NCBI GenBank assembly: GCA_017883205.1
Contig: JADGNZ010000019.1
Coordinates: 1-64,000, forward strand
Source of the DNA: Thermoanaerobaculia bacterium
GTDB lineage: Bacteria; Acidobacteriota; Thermoanaerobaculia; Gp7-AA8
Direction: 5' to 3'
Length of the DNA stretch: 64,000 nt
In this document: piece by piece, positions 35,740 through 42,963 of the stretch
How positions within the stretch are numbered: position 1 is the first letter of the stretch
Layout: every line of letters starts with the position of its first letter
Program-made: the position numbers and the translations under genes
The notes under the pieces: generated by a model
The model's input: only the letters and a program-made list of their open reading frames with translations
Database searches by the model: none
Told to the model about the DNA's origin: nothing

Positions 35740-35908
35740 ATCACTGGTATCAACGAGGAGCTTCAATCTCGGGACCGTGCCGTTGTAATCGTATTTTTGG
35801 ATTCCAATTGAGGCTGCCGAAAAGATCGACGATCTTGCCCTGCTGGCACCGGGCGATGAACTCCTCCAGCGCGCACTTGACGGCTGCTGTCTTCGTGCGT
35901 TCACCGGG
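35740..35908 (-). pseudogene. vapBC toxin-antitoxin remnant
   Basis: Read on the minus strand from 35908, a piece of a VapB antitoxin is clear: GERTKTAAVKCALEEFI, then IVDLFG and WNPK. A one-base insertion in an A run shifts the frame so that YDYN continues in the next frame. That frame runs into LLVDTS, the usual N-terminus of VapC toxins, and stops two codons later. The VapB N-terminus and nearly all of VapC are gone. The antitoxin homology breaks off next to the hairpin at 35919. Confidence 0.6.
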
Positions 35909-35918
35909 AAAAACATCG

Positions 35919-35986
35919 CACCACAGAGACACTGAGGACACAGAGAAGTTGAAACCCAACTCTGTGATCTCTGTGTCTCTGTGGTG
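35919..35986. repeat. CACAGAGA-family iterated hairpin
   Basis: Arms begin CACCACAGAGACAC and are mirrored by GTGTCTCTGTGGTG. It lies between the vapBC remnant and the 3' end of the convergent HD-GYP gene. Its outer edge is about 10 bp from where VapB homology ends. Confidence 0.75.
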
Positions 35987-36000
35987 ACAAGGGGTTTGGA

Positions 36001-37911
36001 TTACGTCCGCAAAACGCCCGCTCGTTCGAAGATTTTGGCGTCGATGAAGAGGCGGACCAGGGAGGCGTCCAGCAGGCCGTCGCCGACTTCCATCTTCAGG
36101 ATGTCCAGGGCGCGGTCGGTGGAGATGGCGCGTTTGTAGGGGCGGTCGTTCGCGGTCAGGGCGTCGTAGATGTCGGAGACGGTCATCATGCGCGACTGGA
36201 TCGGGATCTCCAGCGCCGTCAGCTTGCGCGGATAGCCGCGGCCGTTGAGCTTCTCGTGATGGGCGAAGGCGATGTCGGCGACGGCAGACAGGTCCTTCGT
36301 CCAGGGAATCTTGCGCAGGAAGTTGTAGGTGTGCGTGACGTGACTCTCGATCTCGGTCCGCTCCGCCGGATCGAGATTGCCTTTGCGGATGGAGAGGATG
36401 CGCACCTCGTCGTCGTTGAGCAGGCGCCGCTTGTCACCGAACTCCAGCTCGGCGAGCTGCTGCAGGTATTGAAACTCCCCTTCCGGCAAGACAGTCGGCT
36501 CGTTCGACTTCGTGACGAAAGCGAAGTCCTTCTGCATCCTGTCGAGCTGCTGGCGCAGCTCCTCATCCGCTTGTTTACCGAACTCCTTGTACGCCTCGGC
36601 ACCGTGGCGCAGCAAATATTCGAGCTTCCGCTTATTCGACTCGTTCTCCGCCGTCTTCATGGCGAACTCGAAACGGTTGCGGAGCGTCTCGAGCTGCAAC
36701 GGATAGAGCTTCTTCTCCTTGACCAGCACCTGCTCGCGAACGCCGACTTTGCCGAAGTCGTGGAGCAGCGAGGCATAGCGGATCTCGCGCACCTGCTCGG
36801 AGGTGAAATGCGTGTCGCGATACTGCGCATCGTCGCGGTCGACGATGCGTGCCAGCTCAACGGTCAGATCGGCGACGCGGAATGAATGTCCCGAGGTTGT
36901 CGGATCGCGCTGTTCGATAGCCGTTACCGCTGCGGTGACGAAGCCTTCGAAGAGCCTCTCGATCGATTTGTAGAGCAGGTTGTTCTCGACGGCGACGGCC
37001 GCCTGCGCTGCCAGTGACCGCATCAGCTCCACGGTCTCCGCATCGAACGGGACGACTTCGTCCGGCACCGTGGCCGCGGTGAGCTTCCGTGGCGGGCCGG
37101 GCTTGCGGCGATTGATGAGTTGCAGCACGCCGACCAGCTCACCGACGTGCGTGACCATCGGAAAGACGAGGATGGAGCGGGTCAGGTAGCCGTTCTTCTC
37201 ATCGAACGAACGGTTGATCGAATACTCGGCGTCCGGCGGCAGCGAGTAGGCGTCGTCGATGACCAGCGTGTCGCCGGTGAGAGCTACCCATCCAGCCAGA
37301 CTGCGGCGCGTGATCGGGAGCACCATCTCCTCGAAGCCCTCGACCTTGATCGAATCGTTCTGCGCCAGCTTCCAGCGCAGCATCTTCTCGTCATCGACCT
37401 CGTCGAGCAGATAGAGCGAACCGGCATCGGCGCGCGAGAGCTCGCGCGCTTTGGTGAGGATGGTCGTCAGCAGCACGGAGTGGTCGCGCTCGGTAGAGAG
37501 AGCGACGCCGACTTCGCTGAGCTCGCGCAACTCGCGCGTGCGCTCGCCGAGCTGCCTCTCGATCTGCTGATTGCGCCGCTTCTGATGAAGCCCCTGATAC
37601 GCCCGCTTGACTCCGCGCAACAGCGACGCCTGCGAGGGATCGGGAGGGAGGTCGATGTAGATACCTTCTTCGCCGAGCCATTTCGGTTCTTCGTCGAGAC
37701 CGATCCCGACGATGGCTGTGCGCGCGTCGAGCGACGAGGGCCGTCCGTTGTTCATGGCCAGATCGACGAGGATGACGCGCAGCGCGCCCGGATCGGAGGC
37801 GAGATCGTCCAGCGTGAGAACAGATTGCGCAGCGATCGACGCCTCCGACAAAGCGTCGCGGTACTTTCCGATCGGAAAGCTCTCGGAGTGGATCAGCGTC
37901 AGCGTCTGCAT
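36001..37911 (-). CDS. GAF/HD-GYP cyclic-di-GMP phosphodiesterase
   Basis: This 636-residue cytoplasmic signalling protein has an N-terminal segment (1-105) like a degenerate receiver domain without clear phospho-acceptor context. A coiled coil (about 108-140) and a GAF domain (about 140-310) follow. The C-terminal HD-GYP domain has SLLHDFGKVGV with the HD pair (about residue 384) and FAHHEKLNGRGYP (about 551), so all catalytic and GYP residues are present. An insertion of about 110 residues, rich in charged helices, separates the two motifs and is longer than in most HD-GYP proteins. The role is hydrolysis of cyclic di-GMP. ATG 37911 is chosen over TTG 37935. Confidence 0.88.
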   Translation of the reverse strand: MQTLTLIHSESFPIGKYRDALSEASIAAQSVLTLDDLASDPGALRVILVDLAMNNGRPSSLDARTAIVGIGLDEEPKWLGEEGIYIDLPPDPSQASLLRGVKRAYQGLHQKRRNQQIERQLGERTRELRELSEVGVALSTERDHSVLLTTILTKARELSRADAGSLYLLDEVDDEKMLRWKLAQNDSIKVEGFEEMVLPITRRSLAGWVALTGDTLVIDDAYSLPPDAEYSINRSFDEKNGYLTRSILVFPMVTHVGELVGVLQLINRRKPGPPRKLTAATVPDEVVPFDAETVELMRSLAAQAAVAVENNLLYKSIERLFEGFVTAAVTAIEQRDPTTSGHSFRVADLTVELARIVDRDDAQYRDTHFTSEQVREIRYASLLHDFGKVGVREQVLVKEKKLYPLQLETLRNRFEFAMKTAENESNKRKLEYLLRHGAEAYKEFGKQADEELRQQLDRMQKDFAFVTKSNEPTVLPEGEFQYLQQLAELEFGDKRRLLNDDEVRILSIRKGNLDPAERTEIESHVTHTYNFLRKIPWTKDLSAVADIAFAHHEKLNGRGYPRKLTALEIPIQSRMMTVSDIYDALTANDRPYKRAISTDRALDILKMEVGDGLLDASLVRLFIDAKIFERAGVLRT

Positions 37912-38081
37912 CGAAGTGGCGTGCGTTGGCTGCAACGGGGTTTCGCTCGATCTTCCATGCGGGTCAGGAACCGCTTACAATCCGCGCGCCGTCGAATTAT
38001 GGCACCGATCCGGCGAGAATGTTGGTTCGCCGGGCGACGTTCACGCCTGCTACGGCAACCCGGCTTTTCTCAGGAGGATTC

Positions 38082-39338
38082 TTGGCAGCCTACACGACCG
38101 ACACGATCACACCGAAACACCACGATGCGCTCGTGGGGTGGCAGAAGAAGCATTTCCCGGAGCTCCAGTTTCTGCAGGACAACTGGTCGAAGTACTACAA
38201 CCAGACGCCGTTCCAGCTCTTCGCCAAAGTGGGCAAGCTGGCTTCCGAGAACATCAACTACGGACGCATGACCGGCCAGCCTCGCTTCGAACAGGCCGGC
38301 GACATGGTCGGCAACATGTTCTACACGGCGCGCGACATCATCCGCGCGCAGGCATCGACCGAGCTCGGATCGATCCAGCAGCACCGCCTGACTCTCGAAG
38401 AAGCGCCGAGCGACCAGATGAAGATGGCCGTGCTCCGCATCATGGCCGAGGAGCTGCGGCACGGATATCAGATGTTCTGGGTCTTCGATCACGACAAGAG
38501 CTGGAAGAAGCCGGGCCACCCCGATGTGGCGCAGGACACCATCGATGAGCTGCTGGCGATGGAGCTCGGCAACCACGTCCTCGATGCCTTCAACATCCCG
38601 TTCACGAACTTTCTCGACAACGTGGTCTTCGCCACGGTGATCGATCTCGTCGGCAAGTACCAGCTCGAGATGCAGAAGGTCTTTTCGTACGCACCGATGG
38701 CCCGGTCGATGGGACCGATGCTTTCCGAGGAGGGATTCCACATCGGAAGCGGCCGCGGATTCCTGCGCGACCTTGCGGTGGCCGCGCACAACGACACCGG
38801 CCGCTTCTCGATCGAAGAGATCCAACGCGTGCTGAACATGTGGGTCCCGCGTGGCGTGGAGATGTTCGGCAACGAGCGTGGCGGCGACACCGCAATCGCT
38901 TTCGGATTCAAAGACCGCAACAACGTGACCGCACAAAGCGAGTACTACAACGAAGTGCGCGAGGTACTCGAGCTGGTGAACATCGCCGTCGTGCAGGCGA
39001 AGGTGAAGGACACCCCGGCCCCCGAGGCGCGGACGATCGTGCGCGAAGTACAGGACACGCGCGAGACGGTCAGCGGGGTCCGGCCGTCCGATCTGCTCTA
39101 CGCGCCCGATATGAAGTTCTTCCGCTCGCGCGGCATGGAAGAAATCGCCTTCATGCCCTACGACATCAACGGGGACATGATCACGGAGAACAGCAAACCG
39201 GTAGGCGGCGAGAAGTACGCGGCGTATCTGAGCACCGTTCTCCCCGACTACTACGTCGCCGGCAAGGAGTTCGCGAAGTACCGCGAAGCCCTCCTCGGAC
39301 GCGACGCTCCGGTACCGGGTTCCAGTTACGGCTGGTAG
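38082..39338 (+). CDS. PaaA/BoxB-like diiron oxygenase-family protein
   Basis: This 418-residue protein has a TTG start at 38082, preceded by AGGAGG at 38072-38077. The longer open frame upstream lacks support. Two EExxH motifs, AEELRHGYQ (E123/E124, H127) and SEEGFH (E216/E217, H220), with E94 in STELGSIQQ, fit the carboxylate-bridged diiron fold of phenylacetyl-CoA epoxidase PaaA and benzoyl-CoA epoxidase BoxB. After about residue 260 comes a C-terminal part with DVNF-like DINGDMITENSKPVGGEKY. No paaBCDE, boxA, boxC or CoA-ligase gene lies nearby, so the electron donor and substrate are unknown. Confidence 0.78.
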   Translation: MAAYTTDTITPKHHDALVGWQKKHFPELQFLQDNWSKYYNQTPFQLFAKVGKLASENINYGRMTGQPRFEQAGDMVGNMFYTARDIIRAQASTELGSIQQHRLTLEEAPSDQMKMAVLRIMAEELRHGYQMFWVFDHDKSWKKPGHPDVAQDTIDELLAMELGNHVLDAFNIPFTNFLDNVVFATVIDLVGKYQLEMQKVFSYAPMARSMGPMLSEEGFHIGSGRGFLRDLAVAAHNDTGRFSIEEIQRVLNMWVPRGVEMFGNERGGDTAIAFGFKDRNNVTAQSEYYNEVREVLELVNIAVVQAKVKDTPAPEARTIVREVQDTRETVSGVRPSDLLYAPDMKFFRSRGMEEIAFMPYDINGDMITENSKPVGGEKYAAYLSTVLPDYYVAGKEFAKYREALLGRDAPVPGSSYGW

Positions 39339-39345
39339 GTTCTCA

Positions 39346-39424
39346 AAACCGTTTCACGCGGAGACGCGGAGGTCGCGGAGAAAACAACTCCGCATCTCCG
39401 CGGCTCCGCGTGAAAACGGTTTTC
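39346..39424. repeat. CGCGGAGA-family iterated hairpin
   Basis: Arms of about 35 bp begin AAAACCGTTTCACGCGGAGA and are mirrored at 39389-39424. It starts 7 bp after the diiron gene's stop codon. A perfect A4 and T4 flank suits terminator function in both directions. Confidence 0.8.
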
Positions 39425-39491
39425 CTGACGGCTTGTCTCTGATCTCTGCTCTTTTCAAACTTCTGACTTGCGATTAGTCATCGCTGCCGAC

Positions 39492-39497
39492 TACCCT
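39492..39497 (+). promoter_or_regulatory. -10-like hexamer of the cytochrome-like lipoprotein
   Basis: TACCCT lies 9 nt before ATG 39507, and no Shine-Dalgarno is present. Confidence 0.3.
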
Positions 39498-39506
39498 TCC
39501 CCGCGC

Positions 39507-39932
39507 ATGTTCCGCAAATTGACCCCGCTCATCCTCCTGGCTGGCCTGGCCTGCGGCAGATTGAAGGAACCGACCGCTCCGGGCGCGGGCGCTGGTGATC
39601 CGATCGATCCAACCGCAACGTTCACCCGCGTGCAGAACGAGATCTTCACCCCCACCTGCGGCCAGCTCGGTTGCCACGACACCCTCGGGCGTCAGGAAGG
39701 GATGATCCTCTCACCGGGCCGCGCCTACGCGATGACCGTCGGCGTGGCCAGCGTCGAGACGCCGCAACTGGTTCGCGTCATGCCGAGCGATCCGACCAAC
39801 TCGTATCTCTACCGAAAGATCACAGGCGCAGGGATCACGGGTGACCGCATGCCGCAGGGCGGACCGTATCTCTCCGATGCGCAGACAAAGCTCGTACGCG
39901 ATTGGATCCGCCGAGGTGCTCCGAATGATTAA
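39507..39932 (+). CDS. Cytochrome c-like lipoprotein with CxxxxCH motif
   Basis: This 141-residue lipoprotein has lipobox LLAGLACG (Cys16) right after the signal peptide. The folded part has FTPTCGQLGCHDTLG, a CxxxxCH motif in place of the CxxCH of standard c-type heme sites, then RVMPSDPTNSYLYRKI and DRMPQGG, where Met could be the distal heme ligand. Proteins of this kind are common in Planctomycetes and Acidobacteria, and heme attachment to CxxxxCH is not certain. It starts at ATG 39507. The next gene overlaps its last 8 bp, so the pair is an operon. Confidence 0.75.
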   Translation: MFRKLTPLILLAGLACGRLKEPTAPGAGAGDPIDPTATFTRVQNEIFTPTCGQLGCHDTLGRQEGMILSPGRAYAMTVGVASVETPQLVRVMPSDPTNSYLYRKITGAGITGDRMPQGGPYLSDAQTKLVRDWIRRGAPND

Positions 39933-40821
39933 GTTGCGTGGTTGCTCCGTTGCCCGGTTGCTTCGCTGGCCGGCAGTCGCCTTCTTCTGCCTTCTGCTCT
40001 CTGCCTTCAGCCTTCAGGCCGAGGATCGCTACACGCCGATCCCTACCGTTCCTCTTGGCGATGCGCTCCTTTCCCTTCCCACTTCGCATATCCCAACCGA
40101 GGGGACGTGGGAGGTGAAGTTCACGCATCGGTTCAATCAGTCGATCGATCAGGGGAGTTTCAGCGACCGCGTGCACTCGCTTTGGGGACTCGACAGCAAC
40201 GCCGATGTCGGCATCGGCTTCTCGTACGTCATCAGCCGCGATCTTCAGGCGACATTCATGCGCAGCAACGCCAGCGACGATATCGAGTCATCGCTGAAGT
40301 ACGTCGTCGTGCAGCAGGCGCCAGCCATTCCGTTCTCGCTGGCTCTGCGCGGCGGGATGGATTGGCGCACCGAGCGCGACGTGGTCGACCGCACGTCGTT
40401 CTTCGGGCAGGCGATCGTCTCGCGGCAGATCGGGACGCGTGCGGAGATTTTCGCGATCCCGACGTACGTGACGAATGCAGGGCGGGCGGTCAGCGGAACG
40501 AAGTCCGTGGCGCTCTTCAAGCACGCGTTCAACGTGCCGGTCGGGGCCGCGTTGATGGTGCGGCCGGGACTGAGTGTCGTTGCAGAGCTGATTCCGAAGA
40601 ATCGCAATCTGCCGTCAAAGATGAACGGCGGCGATTTCGGTTGGGCACTCGGACTGAAGCGCGCGATCGGCGGTCACTACTTCGAGATCCTGCTGACGAA
40701 CTCGAATGCGACGCATGCCGATCAGTATGTGACGTCGACCTACCAGGGCTCGCCGCTGAACAAGAGCGACATCCACCTGGGATTCAACATCGAGCGGCGG
40801 TTCGGGCGGGTTCGGCATTGA
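39925..40821 (+). CDS. DUF5777-type outer-membrane beta-barrel protein
   Basis: This 298-residue exported protein has a signal peptide (about 1-34). It continues TWEVKFTHRFNQSID, an amphipathic strand pattern, WGLDSNADVGIGFSYVIS, and ends with a strand-like HLGFNIERRFGRVRH. The alternating hydrophobic pattern fits a beta-barrel of the DUF5777 family. These proteins are often encoded beside cytochrome-like lipoproteins, as here. The ATG overlaps the upstream gene by 8 bp. The first codons are written in GTTGC-iterated DNA (39933-39966), so the N-terminus of this gene may have been built from repeat sequence. Confidence 0.75.
   Translation: MIKLRGCSVARLLRWPAVAFFCLLLSAFSLQAEDRYTPIPTVPLGDALLSLPTSHIPTEGTWEVKFTHRFNQSIDQGSFSDRVHSLWGLDSNADVGIGFSYVISRDLQATFMRSNASDDIESSLKYVVVQQAPAIPFSLALRGGMDWRTERDVVDRTSFFGQAIVSRQIGTRAEIFAIPTYVTNAGRAVSGTKSVALFKHAFNVPVGAALMVRPGLSVVAELIPKNRNLPSKMNGGDFGWALGLKRAIGGHYFEILLTNSNATHADQYVTSTYQGSPLNKSDIHLGFNIERRFGRVRH
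39933..39966. repeat. GTTGC-iterated repeat inside the DUF5777 gene start
   Basis: GTTGC recurs four times at intervals of 8-9 bp within the signal-peptide coding region. The same word builds the nusA-infB spacer at 57521-57620. Confidence 0.5.
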
Positions 40822-40841
40822 TGAAGCGGAGAGTGTCGGAG

Positions 40842-40915
40842 GACGTCGGGAGTCGGGTGTCGGAGAGCACCGCGCCCAGTATCTCCGACACCCGAACCCC
40901 GACAACCGACTCCCG
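40842..40915. repeat. GTCGGGA-family iterated hairpin
   Basis: Iterated GTCGGGAGTCGGGTGTCGGAGA words pair with TCTCCGACACCCGA-type words (40882 onward). It lies between the convergent DUF5777 gene and the 55-residue gene. Confidence 0.7.
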
Positions 40916-40916
40916 C

Positions 40917-41084
40917 CTATAGGATCTCTTTCCCTTCCACGACGAGGTCAGCCATATCGATGTCGGCGTTCGGATCCGACGGATCGTTCTTCCGCTGCTC
41001 CCGTTTCTCTGCTTTTTGCTGCTGGCGCTCGCGCTTGGCCTGCTCGCGCTGACGCTTGACGACGGATACCTGTGGTCTTCCCAT
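40917..41084 (-). CDS. Small highly charged protein next to cspA
   Basis: This 55-residue frame runs from ATG 41084 to TAG 40917-40919. A GGAGG Shine-Dalgarno (minus strand, 41088-41092) supports it. The protein starts MGRPQVSVVKRQREQ, continues with about 25 residues rich in Lys, Arg, Gln and Glu that would form one charged helix, and ends DMADLVVEGKEIL. I have seen similar short VVKRQREQAxxER proteins in Acidobacteria but know no function; nucleic-acid binding is a guess from charge. It lies 65 bp downstream of cspA, beyond a strong terminator. Confidence 0.75.
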   Translation of the reverse strand: MGRPQVSVVKRQREQAKRERQQQKAEKREQRKNDPSDPNADIDMADLVVEGKEIL

Positions 41085-41101
41085 AAACCTCCACACAACG
41101 A

Positions 41102-41127
41102 AAAGGGCAGGATCGCTCCTGCCCTTT
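41102..41127 (-). terminator. Intrinsic terminator of cspA
   Basis: A perfect 11-bp stem (AAAGGGCAGGA / TCCTGCCCTTT) with a TCGC tetraloop lies 23 bp after the cspA stop codon. An AAAA run at 41101-41104 gives the U-tract on the minus strand. Confidence 0.85.
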
Positions 41128-41149
41128 CGTCGATCGAAAGATCGGCTAC

Positions 41150-41353
41150 TTAGACTGCGACGACGTTTGCCGCCTGCAGGCCTTTCGGCCCTTTGACGAC
41201 GTCGAACTCAACCGCTGCACCTTCGGGAAGCGACCGGAATCCGGCGCCCTGAATCGCGGAGAAGTGGACGAATACGTCGTCTCCATTCTCGCTGGTGATG
41301 AACCCGAAACCTTTGGCGTCGTTAAACCACTTCACATTGCCTTGCGTTCTCAT
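41150..41353 (-). CDS. cspA: Cold-shock protein, CspA family
   Basis: This 67-residue single-domain nucleic-acid chaperone has RNP1 KGFGFI (14-19) and RNP2 VFVHF (27-31), the RNA-binding aromatic face. The family melts RNA secondary structure, often under stress or growth control. AAGGAGA before the ATG is a clear Shine-Dalgarno. The 276-bp gap to the divergent zinc-ribbon gene is long enough for the extended 5' leader typical of cold-regulated csp genes, but I cannot identify a cold box. Confidence 0.97.
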   Translation of the reverse strand: MRTQGNVKWFNDAKGFGFITSENGDDVFVHFSAIQGAGFRSLPEGAAVEFDVVKGPKGLQAANVVAV

Positions 41354-41470
41354 CTTGAATCTCCTTTCTGTGCTGCCATCGGAGATTCAAAAACGGTGTT
41401 CTTCGTCTCGATAAGGCAAATCACGGATGCACAGGCGAACCGGCTGGGGTGGCAGGCTATTCCGAGGGGA

Positions 41471-41557
41471 GTCGTGGGTCGGGAGTCGGGGGTCGGAGAT
41501 CAACAAAGAAGAGTCGCGGCCTCTATCCGACACCCGACACCCGACTCCCGACGCCCG
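41471..41557. repeat. GTCGGGA-family iterated hairpin
   Basis: GTCGTGGGTCGGGAGTCGGG-type words at 41471-41499 pair with CCGACACCCGACTCCCGA-type words at 41526-41557. It lies between the divergent cspA and zinc-ribbon genes, the only clear member in a likely 5' region. Confidence 0.75.
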
Positions 41558-41629
41558 TTCACGGAGAATTCTGAAACAAAGCGACAGACCGGCATTGTGG
41601 CGGCACGTTTGCAGTTATTGAGGACAACC

Positions 41630-42643
41630 ATGCGCTGCCCGGAATGCAACCGACCGTACGAAGCTGGCGCAGCCTCCTGTTCCAATTGCGGACTGCTTCT
41701 GCTGAATCTCGCTCCTCATCGCCGCGGAGAGGACATGGCCACGAAGAAGCGCCGCGCTGCCGATCAGCTCGCTCCCTGCAAGTTCTGCGGCAGCGAGATC
41801 CCGCAGAGTTCAATTCGCTGCCGGCAATGCTCCGAGATCGTGAATGACGAGTTCTACCGGGAGCGCGCGCAGCGCACTAGATCCCGCATCAACTATGCGA
41901 GCTGGGTCGCCTACATCTTCGGACTGGGCGCCCTCCTGGTCTTCCGGCCGGTCGGCCTGGTTTCGATCGCAGCCGGACTCCTCCTCTCCATTCTTTACTA
42001 CGCGATCCCTGTCGAACCTCCGGCGTCGAAGAACAATCCGCGCCCTCGCCTCTCGCTCTGGCAGCGCATCAAGCAACAGGTAAAGCTCGAGCGGGTGTCG
42101 ATTCCGATTCCGAGATTCCCGAAACGGAAGATCGTCTTCATCGGTACGCCGCTGATTGCCGCCATCGTCGGCTACTCGGCAAACGTCATCCTGCTCCAGC
42201 AACCGATGAACGCCGTCCTTCGCGAGAACGCGGCATTCAACGGGATGGAAGTGTCAGCGCACTACCAGTACTACATGGTCCCTGACGTGGTGGTTTACGA
42301 TCTGCGCACGATCGGCGTGCGGCAGACACCGATCGATGTGCACACAGCCTTCCTCGAGTTCGCGAAGAAGGTCCGCGACAAACGCTACCAGCGCGTCGAT
42401 CTCTCCTACCGCGGCACGACGAAGTTCTCGATCGACGGCGCGTCGTTCCACAAGCTCGGCGACGAGTACGCGAACCGCAATTTCGACTACGTGTTGTACA
42501 AGTTCCCGCGCCTCTTCCATCGCGTCGGCGCGCCTGCGCCGGCCCCCTCCTCATCCATGTCCGACCGCGACGCGCTGCTGCAGTTTCATCGCCAGTGGTA
42601 CGGGGATGATCATCTGACGCGGACTGTGGCTGAGGGGATGTAG
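41630..42643 (+). CDS. Double zinc-ribbon membrane protein
   Basis: This 337-residue protein has two Cys4 ribbons (C3, C6, C17, C20 and C50, C53, C64, C67), then a hydrophobic hairpin (about 95-130) with VFRPVGLVSIAAGLLL. A basic linker, a second membrane segment (about 165-190) and a C-terminal domain of about 140 residues outside the membrane follow, with YQYYMVPDVVVYDLR and YRGTTKFSIDGASFHKLGDEY. The C-terminal part is probably periplasmic. The function is unknown. ATG 41630 starts the first ribbon; a longer frame is open but crosses a repeat. The Shine-Dalgarno is weak. Confidence 0.7.
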   Translation: MRCPECNRPYEAGAASCSNCGLLLLNLAPHRRGEDMATKKRRAADQLAPCKFCGSEIPQSSIRCRQCSEIVNDEFYRERAQRTRSRINYASWVAYIFGLGALLVFRPVGLVSIAAGLLLSILYYAIPVEPPASKNNPRPRLSLWQRIKQQVKLERVSIPIPRFPKRKIVFIGTPLIAAIVGYSANVILLQQPMNAVLRENAAFNGMEVSAHYQYYMVPDVVVYDLRTIGVRQTPIDVHTAFLEFAKKVRDKRYQRVDLSYRGTTKFSIDGASFHKLGDEYANRNFDYVLYKFPRLFHRVGAPAPAPSSSMSDRDALLQFHRQWYGDDHLTRTVAEGM

Positions 42644-42644
42644 T

Positions 42645-42683
42645 CACGCGGAGGCGCGGAGATGCGGAGAAAACCTCCGCGCT
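42645..42683. repeat. Partial CGCGGAGA-family element
   Basis: CACGCGGAGGCGCGGAGA and a short mirrored part (CCTCCGCGC) begin at the zinc-ribbon stop codon. The second arm is mostly missing and the 21-bp array follows. Confidence 0.5.
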
Positions 42684-42707
42684 TCGTTGATCTCTTTCTC
42701 TACGTAG

Positions 42708-42895
42708 GGTGAAACCTTCTCTAGCTGGAGTGAAACTTTCTCTCCGTGGAGCAAAACTTTCTCTAGGTCGGAGAAAACTTTCTCTAGGTCGGAGAGAACT
42801 TTCTCTAGGTCGGAGAGAACTTTCTTTAGGTTGGAGAGAACTTTCTCCTCTCGGTGGAGTGAAACGTTCTCGCCGAGGAGCAGAATGTCTCGCGC
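42708..42895. repeat. Second 21-bp tandem array, seven to nine units
   Basis: Seven units of exactly 21 bp run in phase from 42708 to 42854 (core GAACTTTCTCTAGGTCGGAGA), and one or two shifted copies reach about 42895. There are no spacers. The sequence is unrelated to the 21-bp array at 13199-13576, but the period is identical. Both strands stay open across it and give false seven-residue repeats. Confidence 0.85.
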
Positions 42896-42963
42896 TCCGG
42901 CTGAGATCTTTCAGAATCCGGTCGAAATCATCGAGACGCCGGCTGCAATCACACCGACGGCGG

